NCBI GenBank assembly: GCA_023101725.1
Contig: JALJCO010010564.1
Location: forward strand, 62,001 to 126,000
Direction: 5' to 3'
Length of the DNA: 64,000 nucleotides
From: Atherinomorus stipes
Taxonomy: Eukaryota > Chordata > Actinopteri > Atheriniformes > Atherinidae
A program made the translations under genes and the position numbers. Shown here in pieces: positions 1 to 11,383 of the stretch. Under the pieces are notes generated by a model. It was given only the letters and a program-made list of their open reading frames with translations. It did not search any database and was not told where the DNA came from. Position 1 is the first letter of the stretch. Each line of letters opens with the position of its first letter.

Positions 1-128
1 TGGTTTTACGTCCTAATAGGACCAGTAGGCTCCTAATGGTTTTATATCCTAATGGGGCCAGTAGGTTCCTAATGGTTTTACGTCCTAATGGGACCAGTAG
101 GTCCCAATGGTTTCTTATAATGTTTTCC
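1..128. repeat. 36-bp minisatellite, degenerate, cut by window edge
   Basis: About 3.5 units of 36 bp follow one another, each built on the words TCCTAATGGTTTTA, CCTAATGGG and CCAGTAGG. The unit is a multiple of three, so one frame stays open across it with a 12-residue period, but nothing suggests that it is coding. Similarity fades after about position 128. The array may continue upstream of the window. Confidence 0.75.
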
Positions 129-3030
129 ATTGTTATTCCAATTCCTGTTAGAAGCCTAATGGTTCCCAGTGGTTTTTCCTACTGGTATTCTCCTGGATTT
201 TTCAGCAGTGTAGACACGTCACCATCTACATACCATAAAGGAAAAACCTGATAGAGCAGATAACAATTCAAAGCCTCTGAAACAGACAGAACAGCAAATT
301 TTTGCCAGAAAGCACTATATAAGGTTCTGGATTAGCCTTCTTGGAACAGATGAAACTACCTGACAGTCAGAGAAAGCCCCGACATCCCTGCAGACCTCTC
401 TGAGGCCGTGTGATGGGACAGACATGCAGGGCTGTACCAGGACTGGGTCAGCAGCGTTTAATGATGATGTGAAGAACGACAGCAGCGGCTGGGTGAGTTC
501 TGACATGTATGGGATTATGCTGTCTGCCACATGCAGGAAGGTTGATTGGACAGCGTCTGACAATCCAAATGACCCAAACATTTTGTGATGCAGGGCTGCA
601 ATTGAGTCAGTTACCTGACAGTCAAATGGAGTTGCAGACAACAAGTTAAAAAACAGCTGCATTGCAGGTTTGGCAACGGATTACAAAGGAGGAAGGCTTG
701 CTTGGGTCCAGGGCTCAAGACTTGGCCCATTTCTCCAATTACATAACCACATTCTTAAACCTTTTCTGATAATTTGAAATTAAATTGTACATGTTAAAAC
801 TTATGTTTTGCTCAGCTGCAAGTGGATGCACTTTAATAATAACATGACCAAAAATGGAGAAGAAAAGTGTGTGTGTGTCCATATTTCAGGGCCGAGCTGT
901 AAATCATCCAGCTGCTTTTTACTTTAGAGGAAATAAGACTTTGTTTTGATCCAGAGTGTGCTGACGCAGGAGGAGTGAACTGCAAAAACATGAAGTGTGA
1001 GAAAGAAAGGGAGCTGTTTGAGTCCTCAGCAAGGATAAAGTTCTGAGTCAACCCTTCACAGATCAAATGCAAAGGGCTTTTCTTCAGATAATGGTTCTGT
1101 TATAACTGTCTCTACATCTATGAAAGTTCTAGTCGATCATGTTGTATTTACACTTCATTTATATCCCGGGTGATGAGAGTGATGACCAAGCTGTTTTCAG
1201 ACAAGCAGCAGCAGATGGTTGCTGTAGCAGACAAGCATTTTGTGAATGAAACAATAATTTATCATTTTAAAGGATGGCCCACAGTCTGTGGGAAAATGTG
1301 TTCAGCCTCAGCAATTTTCATTCTGTGTTCGGTTTGTTAAATGATGCACTGATTTCCAGCCTGAACTGCCAATCAGAGAGCTTTGTAGCACACCTCATCC
1401 GTCATAACATCGTCAGTGGTAAGCAACATGGTAGCAGAAGCAGACTGTTTACTGTGAGTGGAAATCAGGGTTAACAAAAACAATCAGCCCCAAATACGGG
1501 TGTTTGTTTCAGAAAGAACTCGTTTAAAGTTCAAGACAGATGATCAGAAATGAGAATGGGATTTTTCAGGTCTGATCTTGTGCCTTTGGGAAGGAAAATA
1601 TTTTCTCCTGAACAAAAATCTGCTGCTAAACGAGTTTGTATCCAACTTTTCTTTCTTTAACAGTGATAATCATCACATTTCCATAACGCCTGCCAAGTAG
1701 CTAGTCTGGTTTTTAATGAACAAAGGATGTAAAACTATGTTGCACAGCAATGTTTTGAAGGAGTGATGACATCATAGCAGTATAAACTATTTCATATAGC
1801 TTATATCGCTTCATATGTTAATTCTCCAAAGAAAAAAAACGTCACTTTTTTCAGCGGGGGATTGTTTTGGTGCTAGACTTGCCTCTTCAGTGAAAGAGTT
1901 GGTTTATCCGGAGTATAAGTTGGCTTCATTTTGATTGGCTACACGTTATTTGGCTATAACCTTATTTAGAGAAAGTTGGTCAAGCTGCACTAGCTGTCGG
2001 ATTTAAAGGCTATCTGTTAGCATCATGGGCATTTCAGAAAGTGAACTATGTTTATCAGACAAGACAGCAACTAGACAATAAATAAACTTACAGGTAATGA
2101 CAAGGTTGTGGTCGCCTCCCTCAGTGTTGCTGCAGAGGTTTTCTTTTCAATCCATTTGTTTGAAAATCCAGACCTGGATTAATCCATGTTGAATGCAGTC
2201 TGACATGCTGACTGACTATGAACAGGGGCTTTGATACTCGTTCTGACATTCACATGGCCTCATCAGAGCACAACAGATCATATTATACACCCAAAACCCC
2301 AAGAAAAGTGAAATTTGATGTCATGGCACCTTTTAACCATCAGCTGACCAATCAGACAAGACTAAGAGAGAAAGCGAGACAGGAGCAAAAAAAAATGAGG
2401 AAGAATGAAGGTGATGTAAAAAAATGTTTTGTTTTTCTTTTTTTTTACATTAAAGCATATCAGTCTTTGTTTAGCAAACCGAAAAAAATTGCAGATGTGA
2501 CGGTGATTTCACTTTAACCCCTTTAAACCTAAGCCGCTTTCCTGCTGAAATAAGCGGGTCCACATGGGTTTTCAAACCTGGGGTGACCCTCTCGACAGTC
2601 GGCATTTGGCTCCTTTCCCATTGGTGAAGCCGGGTCTGATCCCCCGCTGGTGAGCTGTGTGGTCTCTGTTCCCACAGCTGCATGTCTGGTGATGCCATCA
2701 CGCTGGGTTTGCGTTAACGATGTCATCCGTGTGACAGAAATCTGGAAAGTAAACAATGGAGGCCGTAGTCAACATGCTTTCTTTTTCCGTCCTCAAAATG
2801 GAGGAAAACCAGCAGGTGGTTTTTAGTTCAGATGGAACGTAGGTGACGTGAATTTGTAGCCGAAGCAGAGTTGTCCTGGTACGTTCTAGTGTTGAGGGCT
2901 AATTAGAAATGGGACCTCTTGAATGCAGATAAGTCTTCAAACCGTGGGGGACAGAACTACTCCACAGTGAGGAAGATGGAGGAGGAAGCATTTACTTTAT
3001 TTCAGTTTATTTGCACTGTTAACTCTTGTC
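129..3030. other. No gene recognised; largely unique-looking sequence
   Basis: Open frames here are short and lack recognisable domains or convincing splice context. The block at about 2515-2760 is richer in CpG and begins with a CCCTTTAAACC word that resembles the ends of some fish miniature elements, but no partner end was found. Confidence 0.5.
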
Positions 3031-3034
3031 GCTG

Positions 3035-3835
3035 CACGATCTGTTCAGGAAGCACGATCCATAACGTCAGCTCATCTGCACATGTGTAGAAAGGAATACT
3101 TACAGGTTGCTTTTGAATCTGGATTTAGGAAAATAATGTCCTGAAAATAATAACTTCCATTCTTGATAATAATAATAATAAAGTAACAGATGGGGGAGTG
3201 AACATCATTGATTTTGAGGTGATGAACGCTGCACTGACATTAAATTAAAATGGCTGCAGATAGGAAATAGTCGATGGTTTAGTTTCCATTCACATCTTTT
3301 TATGTTAGAATACTGGAACCCAGCCAGAGGAACTGCCATGGCTGCAGACAGAAACTTTCTGTGGACGTCTGAATTGAATTTGCTATTTGAATCTGTGTAA
3401 TCTAAAATGTCACCATTTGTATCCATTAAGTGAACGATGGCCCAAACTATTTTTCCTCCCTGTCCCTATAGTATAAGGATTTTCTCTTACGTAGAATATA
3501 TCTGTTATTCTGTGAAATTAAGTTTGTTTAACACTTTCCAATACATTAGTACCTGTGTGTGGTAATCTGACAATTTAATCGGCAACTTTACAGGATCAAA
3601 ATCACATCTGCAACACATCTGCAGCCATTTTAATTTCAGTTCAGCATTCATCACCTCAAAATCAATAATGTTCATTCCTCCATCTGTTCCCATCAATGAT
3701 CGAAGTTATTATTTTCAGGACATTATTTTCCTAAATCCAGCAGATTCCTGGAAGTATTCCTTTCCGCACGTGCAGATGAGCTGACGTTACGGATCATGCT
3801 TCCTGAACAGATGCGCAGCAACAACCCTGTTTGTT
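3035..3835. mobile_element. Inverted pair of L1-like LINE fragments
   Basis: Two arms of roughly 220-230 bp (about 3040-3265 and 3615-3830) are reverse complements with scattered differences. Both contain CTGTTCAGGAAGC, GTCAGCTCATCTGCAC, GGATTTAGGAAAATAATG and GATTTTGAGGTGATGAA in opposite order and orientation. The central 350 bp continues LINE-like sequence from the right-hand copy. Two fragments inserted in opposite directions, or an inverted duplication of one fragment, would both produce this. Confidence 0.7.
3505..3696 (-). pseudogene. L1-type reverse transcriptase C-terminal fragment
   Basis: The minus-strand translation runs GGMNIIDFEVMNAELKLKW and then, after an apparent internal loss, KLPIKLSDYHTQVLMYWK. 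This resembles the region downstream of the catalytic core in fish LINE-1 ORF2 proteins, where a GGLN-(V/I)-DFE motif is followed by a K(I/L)P-KLS-FH segment. The fragment is only about 60 residues, has lost the residues between the two blocks and ends in unrelated sequence. It is a dead remnant. The facing plus-strand arm near 3190-3265 encodes the same GGVNIIDFEVMNA motif and then hits a stop. Confidence 0.65.
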
Positions 3836-3967
3836 TAATCATCAGCCACAAACGCAGCTATCATTGACGGCTCCATCAGGTCCATGTTTCTGAAATTGTT
3901 GGGGACTATCTGTCAATTATTCCTTCTGTTAGTTATCAAACAAATAGTCTGCATAAATAACACCAGC

Positions 3968-4245
3968 ATGGACATATTCAGCTGTCACCGCATACCACGG
4001 CTTATTGAAGGGTAAACACCAGCTATAACTATCATTAGCTAACTCTGTGGCTATGAAAGATGACATCAGCCTGGTCGTCTTATACCATTTGGCACAAGCA
4101 TGTAATACAGGCTGTTATCTTGATAAAACAACATTAGCACTGAGAAAAATGACCATTTTGTAACGTTAACTAACTTAAATGATAGCAACATGGCTTGACA
4201 CACTGGGCGCCATTGACAAAAGATAGTAAAATGTAAAATAAATGT
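3968..4245 (-). mobile_element. Fragment of the same miniature element found at 47304-48251
   Basis: Reverse-complement similarity to the 47.6-48.0 kb element is clear: GGACATATTCAGCTGTCACC, TTATTGAAGGGTAAACACC and TTACAAAATGGTCATTTTT-type words occur in matching inverted order. Neither terminal inverted repeat is present, so this is an internal fragment. An L2-like tail directly abuts its right side. Confidence 0.7.
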
Positions 4246-4254
4246 TACCCCTAG

Positions 4255-4410
4255 CAGTGAATGTGAGCATGAATGGTTGCCTGGTTCTCTGTGTTGGTCC
4301 TGCAACAGCCTGGTGACCTGTCCAGGGTGCACCTGCCTCTCGCCTGATAATTGGTTGGATAGACTCCAGCAACCCTGAGTTTCCTTTTTTCTTCTTTCTT
4401 TTTTTACTTG
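4255..4410 (+). mobile_element. LINE 3'-end fragment (L2-like) with T-rich tail
   Basis: The words GTGAATGTGAGCATGAATGG, CTGGTGACCTGTCCAGGGTG, CTGCCTCTCGCC and GGATAGACTCCAGC occur in the order seen in a very common fish LINE 3' end. A T/C-rich stretch follows. Assignment to L2 is from memory of that consensus. Confidence 0.6.
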
Positions 4411-6480
4411 ATTTGTTTTGTTTTCATTTTCCTGCAATACTTTTTGGTGTTAATGACCAGAAAAAGGCTGATTTTAGCAGAAATGCTAACTGCAGTTTGT
4501 GTTCAGCACTGTATGTAGCACATTTTTCCAAAGCATATTCTAGCAAATGGAATTGAGTTTAGCTTTGCTGGAAAACACACACACACATTACCACAGTAGA
4601 GAAGGCGGTTTCTCTGAAAAGCTCTATTTGTATAGGATCTGAGCTTCATCTGATCTGCTGCCTCTAATGAGCTGGTGACACCTGGGTAAGCTGCCCCTTG
4701 ATCCCTCCTCCTTCCATTTACACCAAACGAGGTCCAAAAGCAGCACAAAAGGGTCGAGGACAGAGGTTTCAGTCTCAGCAGGCTTCCAGTTTCATCTTCA
4801 TTCCCACAACAGCAAGAATGTTCCGCTTTACTGGTTGAATCATGCGTGATTCAAGCTGCCGAACAGAGCTGGTCAGGTCCAGAGTGCCCGGGTGGACCCC
4901 TGGCTGGGGGAAACAGCCTATGAGGGACGGTTGTTACACATGATCTCTAACCCGCCCCAGGACCTTTACAGCTGCTCTGTCTCAGAAACCGGAGTGTGTG
5001 AAAGACTTGTAGAGGTATTCCAGCCTGACCATTCACGCCGCAACCAAATGAGCCGCCTCACTCTGAGAGGTTCAGGTTCGAGGGCAGCTCCAGGCCGAGC
5101 AAAGCCTCCTGCAGGCGGCATGGCATTTCTAATCAAAGCAAACCCTGTCTTGCAGCGGTCAACCAGGGTTCCTTTTGTTTGATAAATCTTAGAAGCAATT
5201 CCACATTATTTTGATGCATATAGACAGAAACCTCTCCTGGAAAAGCATGTTTAGACTTTTGTTTGTTTGTTTGTTTTTTTAAATACTGTAGATACAGATA
5301 TGTACAATAATTTTAGATAAATTCACAGTTTTGTCCGTGATTCTCACTCACACTGTTGGCAGCCATATCATAATCCAAAAACCTGTGTTGTTGTGCCTTT
5401 AGAAACATAAAACATATCCCTTAAAAACACCGGAAATGGGATCATAGAAATGGACACTGGGAACTTTCGGAGGACAGTAATTAATGGCGATTTGGGTGTG
5501 ATTGGTAGTTTGACAAATCAATCAACAGGAGCTGTCAATCAGCAATGACAGTTCAGGTCACTCACACACGTTGGCTTCTCCATAACCTGGATGTACGGGG
5601 AGAGGGTGAAATGGGCTTAGGCTTCAGCCTATTCCTTTTCAGACATTTATATGGTGTCTTTGTTTCTTTTCAGTGTTCACAAGTTGAAAAAACTGAACCT
5701 GCTCCTGGTGGACACACATGAAAAGTGACTGCAACACATTCATTCATCAGAACATTTTAAATGTAAAAAAAATGTCCTTTGATATTGAAACAATTGTATT
5801 TCTCTATAATTTCAGCACCAAAATATTGTTGTTTTCATCCAAACAAATGTACCATTCTGTAAACAATTAATGTCCATTTGTTGTTTATTTAACAGCTGTT
5901 TGCTCTGTATGTGTAATCCACATATTAAAACAGCATTCTTCTTCAGCCTGAGCATTTACCCACATGGTAAACCGTCTCTGCTGTGTACATGCTCAACCAG
6001 TCAGCTGACAAAGAATTTTTTATCTTTTTTTTGGGGGGGGGGTTAACTGGTCCATACAAGACCCCCCTGCCCAGCTCATTCCAGAAGGTGTATGGCAGAA
6101 ACCAGCATTCACTGTAGAAACAACGTGCGACCAACAGGTCTAGCTTGCCCCTCTGGACTGTGACGCCTGGTCCTTGCCCCACCACATGGTCTCGAAACCA
6201 ATACCCGCCCATCAACGCCTCCCCTGTGAAGTGTGCAAGCACGGCCTGACAGCTGGTCTGCTGCCTATTTATATGAATCCAGCCTTCTATCTGTAAACAT
6301 GTGACTACGAACTTTGGTGCTGTTACTTCCTTATATGGTTATGAAAATCAGCCTTTTTCTTAATTCTTACGCGCGTCACTTTTTAAACAAAGAAAAAACA
6401 TTTTGTCACTTGGTATTAACTTATTGAATGCTTTGAATAGTATTACTCTTGTAAAATACTGAAAAAGATTGTAAGTATTA
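4411..6480. other. No gene recognised; small LINE-tail-like patch and a G tract
   Basis: At 4890-5180 the composition is more GC-rich and a 96-codon frame is open on the plus strand, but it has no recognisable domain and no splice support. Around 5610-5660 the words GGCTTAGGCTTCAGCC and CCTTTTCAGAC resemble the LINE tail at 45585. A run of ten G follows T8 at 6033-6042. The minus-strand frame at 5943-6242 resembles nothing I know. Confidence 0.4.
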
Positions 6481-7105
6481 CGATGAAAATCTCTCGTTCC
6501 ACCACATCCAATGAGAACAACCAGTTCCACCTCATCATGATGAGAATCTCCCATTCCACCGCATCAGGACGAGTATCTCCTGTTTCACCACATCATAATG
6601 AGAATCTCCCGTTCCACCTCATCATGATGAGAATCTCCCGTTCCATCGCATCATGAGAATCTCCCGTTCCACCTCATCATGATGAGAATCTCCCGTTCCA
6701 TCGCATCATGAGAATATCCCGTTCCACCTCATCATGATGAGAATCTCCCGTTCCATCGCATCATGATGAGAATCTCCTGTTCCATCGCATCATGATGAGA
6801 ATCTCCCGTTCCATCGCATCATGAGAATATCCCGTTCCATCGCATCATGATGAGAATCTCCCGTTCCATCGCATCATGAGAATATCCAGTTCCACCGCAT
6901 CATGATGAGAATCTCTTGTTCCATCGCATCATGATGAGAATCTCCCGTTCCACCTCATCATGATGAGAATCTCCTGTTCCATCGCATCATGAGAATATCC
7001 CGTTCCACCGCATCATGATGAGAATCTCCTGTTCCACCTTATCATGATGAGAATCTCCCGTTCCACCTCATCATGATGAGAATCTCCCGTTCCACCTTAT
7101 CCCAA
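6481..7105. repeat. 26/29-bp minisatellite derived from Tc1 transposase sequence
   Basis: About 22 units repeat GAGAATCTCCCGTTCCA followed by CC or TCGCATCAT. Two unit lengths alternate: 29 bp with GATGAG and 26 bp lacking one GAT triplet. The left end (6481-6560) is degenerate and the centre and right are homogeneous. The right-most units run without a break into the Tc1 transposase fragment at 7075-7224, where the same words encode the VEREI-L-IMM segment after the catalytic glutamate region. The corresponding single-copy stretch is present in the Tc1 fragment at 36733-36765. The array therefore appears to have grown from transposon coding sequence. Confidence 0.9.
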
Positions 7106-7224
7106 AGCTGCTCTGTTGTGAGATCTGGTAGCTGTGGAGAACATTGGAGTCCAGTGAACTCATCGTCATGTTTCAGAAAGTAGGTGGAGATATGTAAGAT
7201 CTCACTTGCATCATTATAATTCAT
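7075..7224 (-). pseudogene. Tc1-family transposase C-terminal fragment
   Basis: On the minus strand the frame reads FLKHDDEFTGLQCSPQLPDL and then EQLWDKVEREILIMM. This matches the last part of the DDE domain of Tc1-family transposases, where the block usually reads (P/S)P-SPDLNPIE-LWD. The N-P residues before the catalytic glutamate are replaced here (PDLTTEQLWD). Only about 50 residues survive. The downstream part has been replaced by the minisatellite. The protein cannot be active. Its closest relatives in this window are the fragments at 36567-37215 and 44886-45521. Confidence 0.85.
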
Positions 7225-8470
7225 GCCTAGATTAAAATAGAATTAGAATAAATCAGAATGATCCATGCTACATGTGAGCTATAGCCATAAATTCCCACAC
7301 TTGTGAAGTGTGTTGTTGGACATGAATCCTCTGGAGGATTTGGGTGTAAGAATGTGGTAACGGCATCACTGGAAAGGTAAGAAGCAGAGAGGGGAAAGAA
7401 GAAGAAATACTATTTTCCACCGCCATGGCGGCCTCTTCAATCAGGGACACGAACAGACTGAATGAACCTTCCACCGGCTGCAGCTGACTTTTCTTGCTTG
7501 AATGCTCTTAGTGATGAAGCACAACCCCTAAATACTCCCCCAGGATCCGTATGAACGTGGGACGCTGCAGCATTGTCTCTGCTTTCATCGCTGCTTGTCT
7601 GCTGTGTTTATTTCATGATTTCCATCAGTGAGGCCGTGATCTCACAGCCGGAGTTTTCTGTCATTACCGGGCACCGTTCATGGATACTCTGCAGGTGGGG
7701 GGAAATTTTTCAAACCAAAACCACACCTCCTACAATCTATACCCAATCTGTTCTTGGTTTAGCCTCACTGGATTTCACAACTCTCTCTTTCTTCTCTGGG
7801 TGGCATTTTATTTGAGTGGGGAGTATTTGCCAGGGCACGGAGAGAGAGCGAGGGGACATTCTGACAACAGCAAAATAAAAAAGAGAACCTGCAACAAGGT
7901 TGGGGGCTGCACACAAACCCAGGATGTCATGTTTACCTTCCCTCAGGCATCAGGCTGCCCTCTGAGTTACCAAACACACAAGTTGGACCCCTCTGTTGAA
8001 GTCTGACCACAGATCATTTAATCCTCATGTAATGTCCTCGAGGTCTGGCGTAGCACAGCCTGAACCATCATTTAACTCTTAAAAAGCATCAGGTGGATCG
8101 TTGTTGTGAAGCATCACCGCTCTGATGCTGCGGATGCCACGCAGTGCTGGCCTGCCAGCTGGGATGGAAAGATTTTCCCAGAACATTCATGTTTCCCATG
8201 TTTCTCACCAGTATGTCCGTCCGTCACCATAAACTGGAACATTTCAAATGAAATTCATGGTTCCTGGATGATATATCCTGATGATGCCGTTAAAAGCCCA
8301 CAGAGACGCTGACATTTACAGCTGATTATTCCCAGGCTGCGCAGCATCTTACATAAATCAATGTCAGATGCTTGGGGTGTCGCTTTTCATACAGCTCTCA
8401 GTTTGTTTATTTATTTCTCTGGTGGTTCACTCAGAAACGAAGACAAGATGTGAAGCATAATACATTATTT
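7225..8470. other. No gene recognised
   Basis: Mostly unique-looking sequence. Several 60-110 codon frames are open at 7570-8310 but they have no recognisable domain, coiled coil or splice context. I see no repeat family here. Confidence 0.45.
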
Positions 8471-8479
8471 TTTGTTGTT

Positions 8480-8640
8480 TATGTTATGTTTTTAATATTT
8501 CTGTTGAACCACAATACAAAATTCATGCCATGATGTTCATAATTTTTTTTTTTTTTAGCATTATTTAATTTGTCAATTTCAACTCAATTCAGATTAATTT
8601 TGTCTTTATGGAAGGGTAACTTTCGAGTACAATTTAAAAT
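8480..8640 (+). mobile_element. Degenerate copy of the mariner-like miniature element at 43009
   Basis: The words TTTTTAATATTTCTGTTGAACCACAATACAAAA, split by differences, and a later GGAAGGGTAACTTTC resemble the right half of the 43.0-43.7 kb element (for example CCAACCACAATTCAAAAGCAA and GTTGGAGGGTAATATTTC). Similarity is weak and patchy. Confidence 0.4.
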
Positions 8641-9020
8641 ATTTTATTTTAAGATATATATTTATACTAAAAAATATAATTATAACCTATAATTATTGTA
8701 AGACAATGTATGATATAATTAAAAATGTAGTTATAAAACTAGATAAATATATTTTCATTTTTATATATTTCATTTTATTCAAAATATTTTCTATTTATTT
8801 ATTTTTACATATAGATATATATATATTTTAACATTTTACTTTTTCCTGTATTTTATTTTTTCCTCTTATCCGTCTCTTTGTTTTAGAACTCTTTGATCTT
8901 TGTTTTAACTGTTAAACATTTCTAACACCAGTGTTTCCTCGTGGCGATCCTTCGCATTTAATTGGCTGGTATCGTCACATGGGGCGCTGTGCCGGCTAGA
9001 AGCAGAGATGAAACAGAGAA
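8641..9020. other. AT-rich spacer
   Basis: The stretch 8630-8830 is strongly AT-rich with many ATATTTTA and TTTATTTATTT words and short AT runs. No gene or element end is recognisable. Confidence 0.6.
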
Positions 9021-9024
9021 GCTA

Positions 9025-9316
9025 CAATCAGTCACTTTATTTCTAAAGTGCTTTCACATCAGCCACAGCTGAAAAAAGTGCTGTACATCAAAGATAAGCA
9101 AAAACACAAGAAAGCATAAAAAAACTCAGAAGACAACAAATTGAAAATATATCAATAGCAATAAAATTAGGTTGAATCAGGACAATAAAGCTAGATCAAT
9201 AAAAGCAATTAAGAAGATCAAGTCTAAGGTTGGGTTGAAGGAGTAAAAGTAAGTTTTAGACGAGTTTTAAAAAATGGACGACGAGGGAAGAGGGGTCTGG
9301 CTGTGGGCTGGTTGTT
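9025..9316 (-). mobile_element. L2-like LINE 3' end
   Basis: On the plus strand the block begins CACTTTATTTCTAAAGTGC and continues with AAAAAGTGCTGTACATCAA, then an A-rich stretch and TTTTAGACGAGTTTTAAAAAATGG. This is the reverse complement of the 3' end of an L2-like fish LINE, equivalent to the part of the better preserved element near 61920-62240. It is 5'-truncated just before the 33-bp duplication at 9318. Confidence 0.65.
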
Positions 9317-9317
9317 A

Positions 9318-9383
9318 CCCGTCACGCTACCAAGAACACTCTTAGGCGTTCCCGCCACGCTACCAGGAACACCCATGGGCGTT
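9318..9383. repeat. Two tandem copies of a 33-bp unit
   Basis: CCCGTCACGCTACCAAGAAC and CCCGCCACGCTACCAGGAAC each begin a 33-bp unit ending GGCGTT. The copies differ at five or six positions. The pair lies between the L2-like tail and the Tc1 fragment. Confidence 0.8.
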
Positions 9384-9395
9384 TCTAGTAGCATT

Positions 9396-10280
9396 TCATT
9401 GACCAATCATAAAGTTTTTTGCAGGGGACTGGCAGTAGGACTGGGAGTTGAGCTTGACTCCATTCTCAACCCCAAAAGGCCCCACAAGCTTATCTTTGAT
9501 GATACCAGCCCATACCAGTACCCCACCTCCACCTTGCTGGCGTCTGAGTCGGACTGGAGCTCTCTGCCCTTTACCGATCCAGCCACGGGTCCATCCATCT
9601 GGCCCATCTAGACTCACTGTCATTTCATCAGTCCATAAAACCTTAGAAAATCAGTCTGAGATATTTCTTGGCCCAGTCTTGACGTTTCAGCTTGTGTGTC
9701 TTGTTCAGTGGTGGTGGTTTTTCAGCCTTTCTTATCTTGGCCATGTCTCTGAGTATTGCACACCTTGTGCTTTTGGACACTCCAGTGATGTTGCAGCTCT
9801 GAAATATGGCAAAACTGCTGGCAAGTGGCATCTTGGCAGCTGCACGCTTGACTTTTCTCAGTTCATGGGCAGTTATTTTGCGCCTTGGTTTTTCCACACG
9901 TTTCTTACGACCCTGTTGTCTATTTTGAATAAAACTTGATTGTTGGATGATCATGCTTCAGAAGCTTGGCAATTTTAAGAGTGCTGCATCCCTCTGCAAG
10001 ATGTCTCACTATTTTTGACTTTTCGGAGCCTGTCAAGTCCCTCTTCTTACCCATTTTGCCAAAGGAAAGGAAGTTGCCTGATAATTCTCTTTGCCTAATA
10101 CACCTGATATAGGGTGTTGTTGTGATTAGACCGCACCCCTTCTTATTACAGAGATGCACATCACCTGATATGCTTAATTGGTAGTAGGCTTTCAGCCTAT
10201 ACAGCTTGGAGTAAGACAACATGCATGAAGAGGATGATGTGGTCAAAATACTCATTTGCCTAATAATTCTGCACTCCCTG
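9396..10280 (-). mobile_element. Tc1/mariner element, 3'-truncated, frameshifted transposase
   Basis: The 5' end lies at 10280 next to a TA dinucleotide, with the end reading CAGGGAGTGCAGAATTATTA. The transposase starts at 10054 (MGKKRDLTGSEKSKIVRHLA), an N-terminal helix-turn-helix of the Tc1 type. A loss of about two bases near 9930 shifts the frame; the protein continues as QQGRKKRVEKPRRKITA and later KLKRQDWAKKYLRL. A second single-base loss near 9650 shifts it again just before the WTDEM motif that carries the first catalytic aspartate. The last part reads VSLDGPDGWTRGWIGKGQR and GGGGVLVWAGII. The element is lost before the second aspartate and the glutamate. It is inactive. The family is abundant in fish genomes. 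Confidence 0.92.
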
Positions 10281-10282
10281 TA

Positions 10283-11380
10283 GTTTCCTGCTGTGGTGTG
10301 TTGGCCTCCAAGGAGCTGGAAGTTTGCCTTGCTATCGTATATTGATTCATTTTATGTTAATTAATGTGTATTGTCTCTTTTGAAAAATATCTATTTTATT
10401 TTTGGTTTGTACAGATGATGTTAGACTTGATGATGGTGCATGGAAAAGAAATGGTGTGTGATGCTGTGTGTATGTATAGACTGTACATGTGGGAGGGATT
10501 TAGAGTTCAGGAGGTGATTGGATTGTTTGGATCCTGTTTATGTTAGGTCAGGTGTGATGTGGCTTTATGTGTGTTGCTTGAGAAGCACATTTTCTGTTTC
10601 TTTGGCATCATTGTCATCCTCCTGTAATGCTCTCTGATACCCATATTCTATTTTTTGCTTGAACAGGAATTAATTTTTTTCTCAGCTTTCATCTGTCCTT
10701 GAATTTCTTTTCCATCCTTCAAATGCAGGTGTACATACATGAAGGCTATGTTGAGTTTTCATTGCAGGGTTTTCATGTAGTGCTTTGTAATATGCCGGTT
10801 TAGCAGCCCACTAAGCTTCTCCCTTGAGGGAAGCACTGCATGCAGTCAGGAAGTAACAGCCTCTGTTCGTTGCCTTGATATTAATAAATCTCTTGAAGTC
10901 CTTCAGCAGCCAACAACAAAAAAAAAAGCACTTAAATCACATGTATATGAAGTGAGCACACACATTCACTGCTGCTGATTGAGTCATTTATTTAATTTAA
11001 ATCACCTGCAGAAGTCCACTTACAGAAGCACCCCTGGTATGCTAATGTATAGTGCATGAATTTGCTCAGTGGGAGAAATTAACGTGCTTTATATTCACTG
11101 TTATCAGTAAAATAAAGAAAAAGGAAACAATTTTTCTAATAATTTCCATTATTAAAGTTAAAAGTGTTTTATATTCTATAAAGCAGGTATGTGGGCAGTA
11201 TAGTGATGTGTAAATGTTATCTTTGCTACCTGTGTTATGAGTCATGTTTGAACAGAGTTGAGGAGAGGAACTCTAATGCAGGACCAAGAATGCTCCCTTT
11301 ACAGACATAAATGTGTAAGCTACGTCCGTTTCAAATGCTGTCAAAACCACTGCCTACATACTCCCCATGCATCATTTGCG
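10283..11380. other. No gene recognised
   Basis: A T-rich, unique-looking interval. It has no domain-bearing frame. A run of about twelve A lies at 10918-10929. Confidence 0.5.
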
Positions 11381-11383
11381 TTA

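Noticed and set aside
315..662. 115-codon minus-strand frame
   Set aside because: No recognisable domain, no splice context and no conserved-looking composition; probably a chance frame.
5943..6242. 99-codon minus-strand frame
   Set aside because: The sequence resembles no known family and ends in a low-complexity G/T tract; no support for a gene.
9448..9939. 163-codon plus-strand frame
   Set aside because: It is the antisense shadow of a decayed Tc1/mariner transposase on the minus strand.
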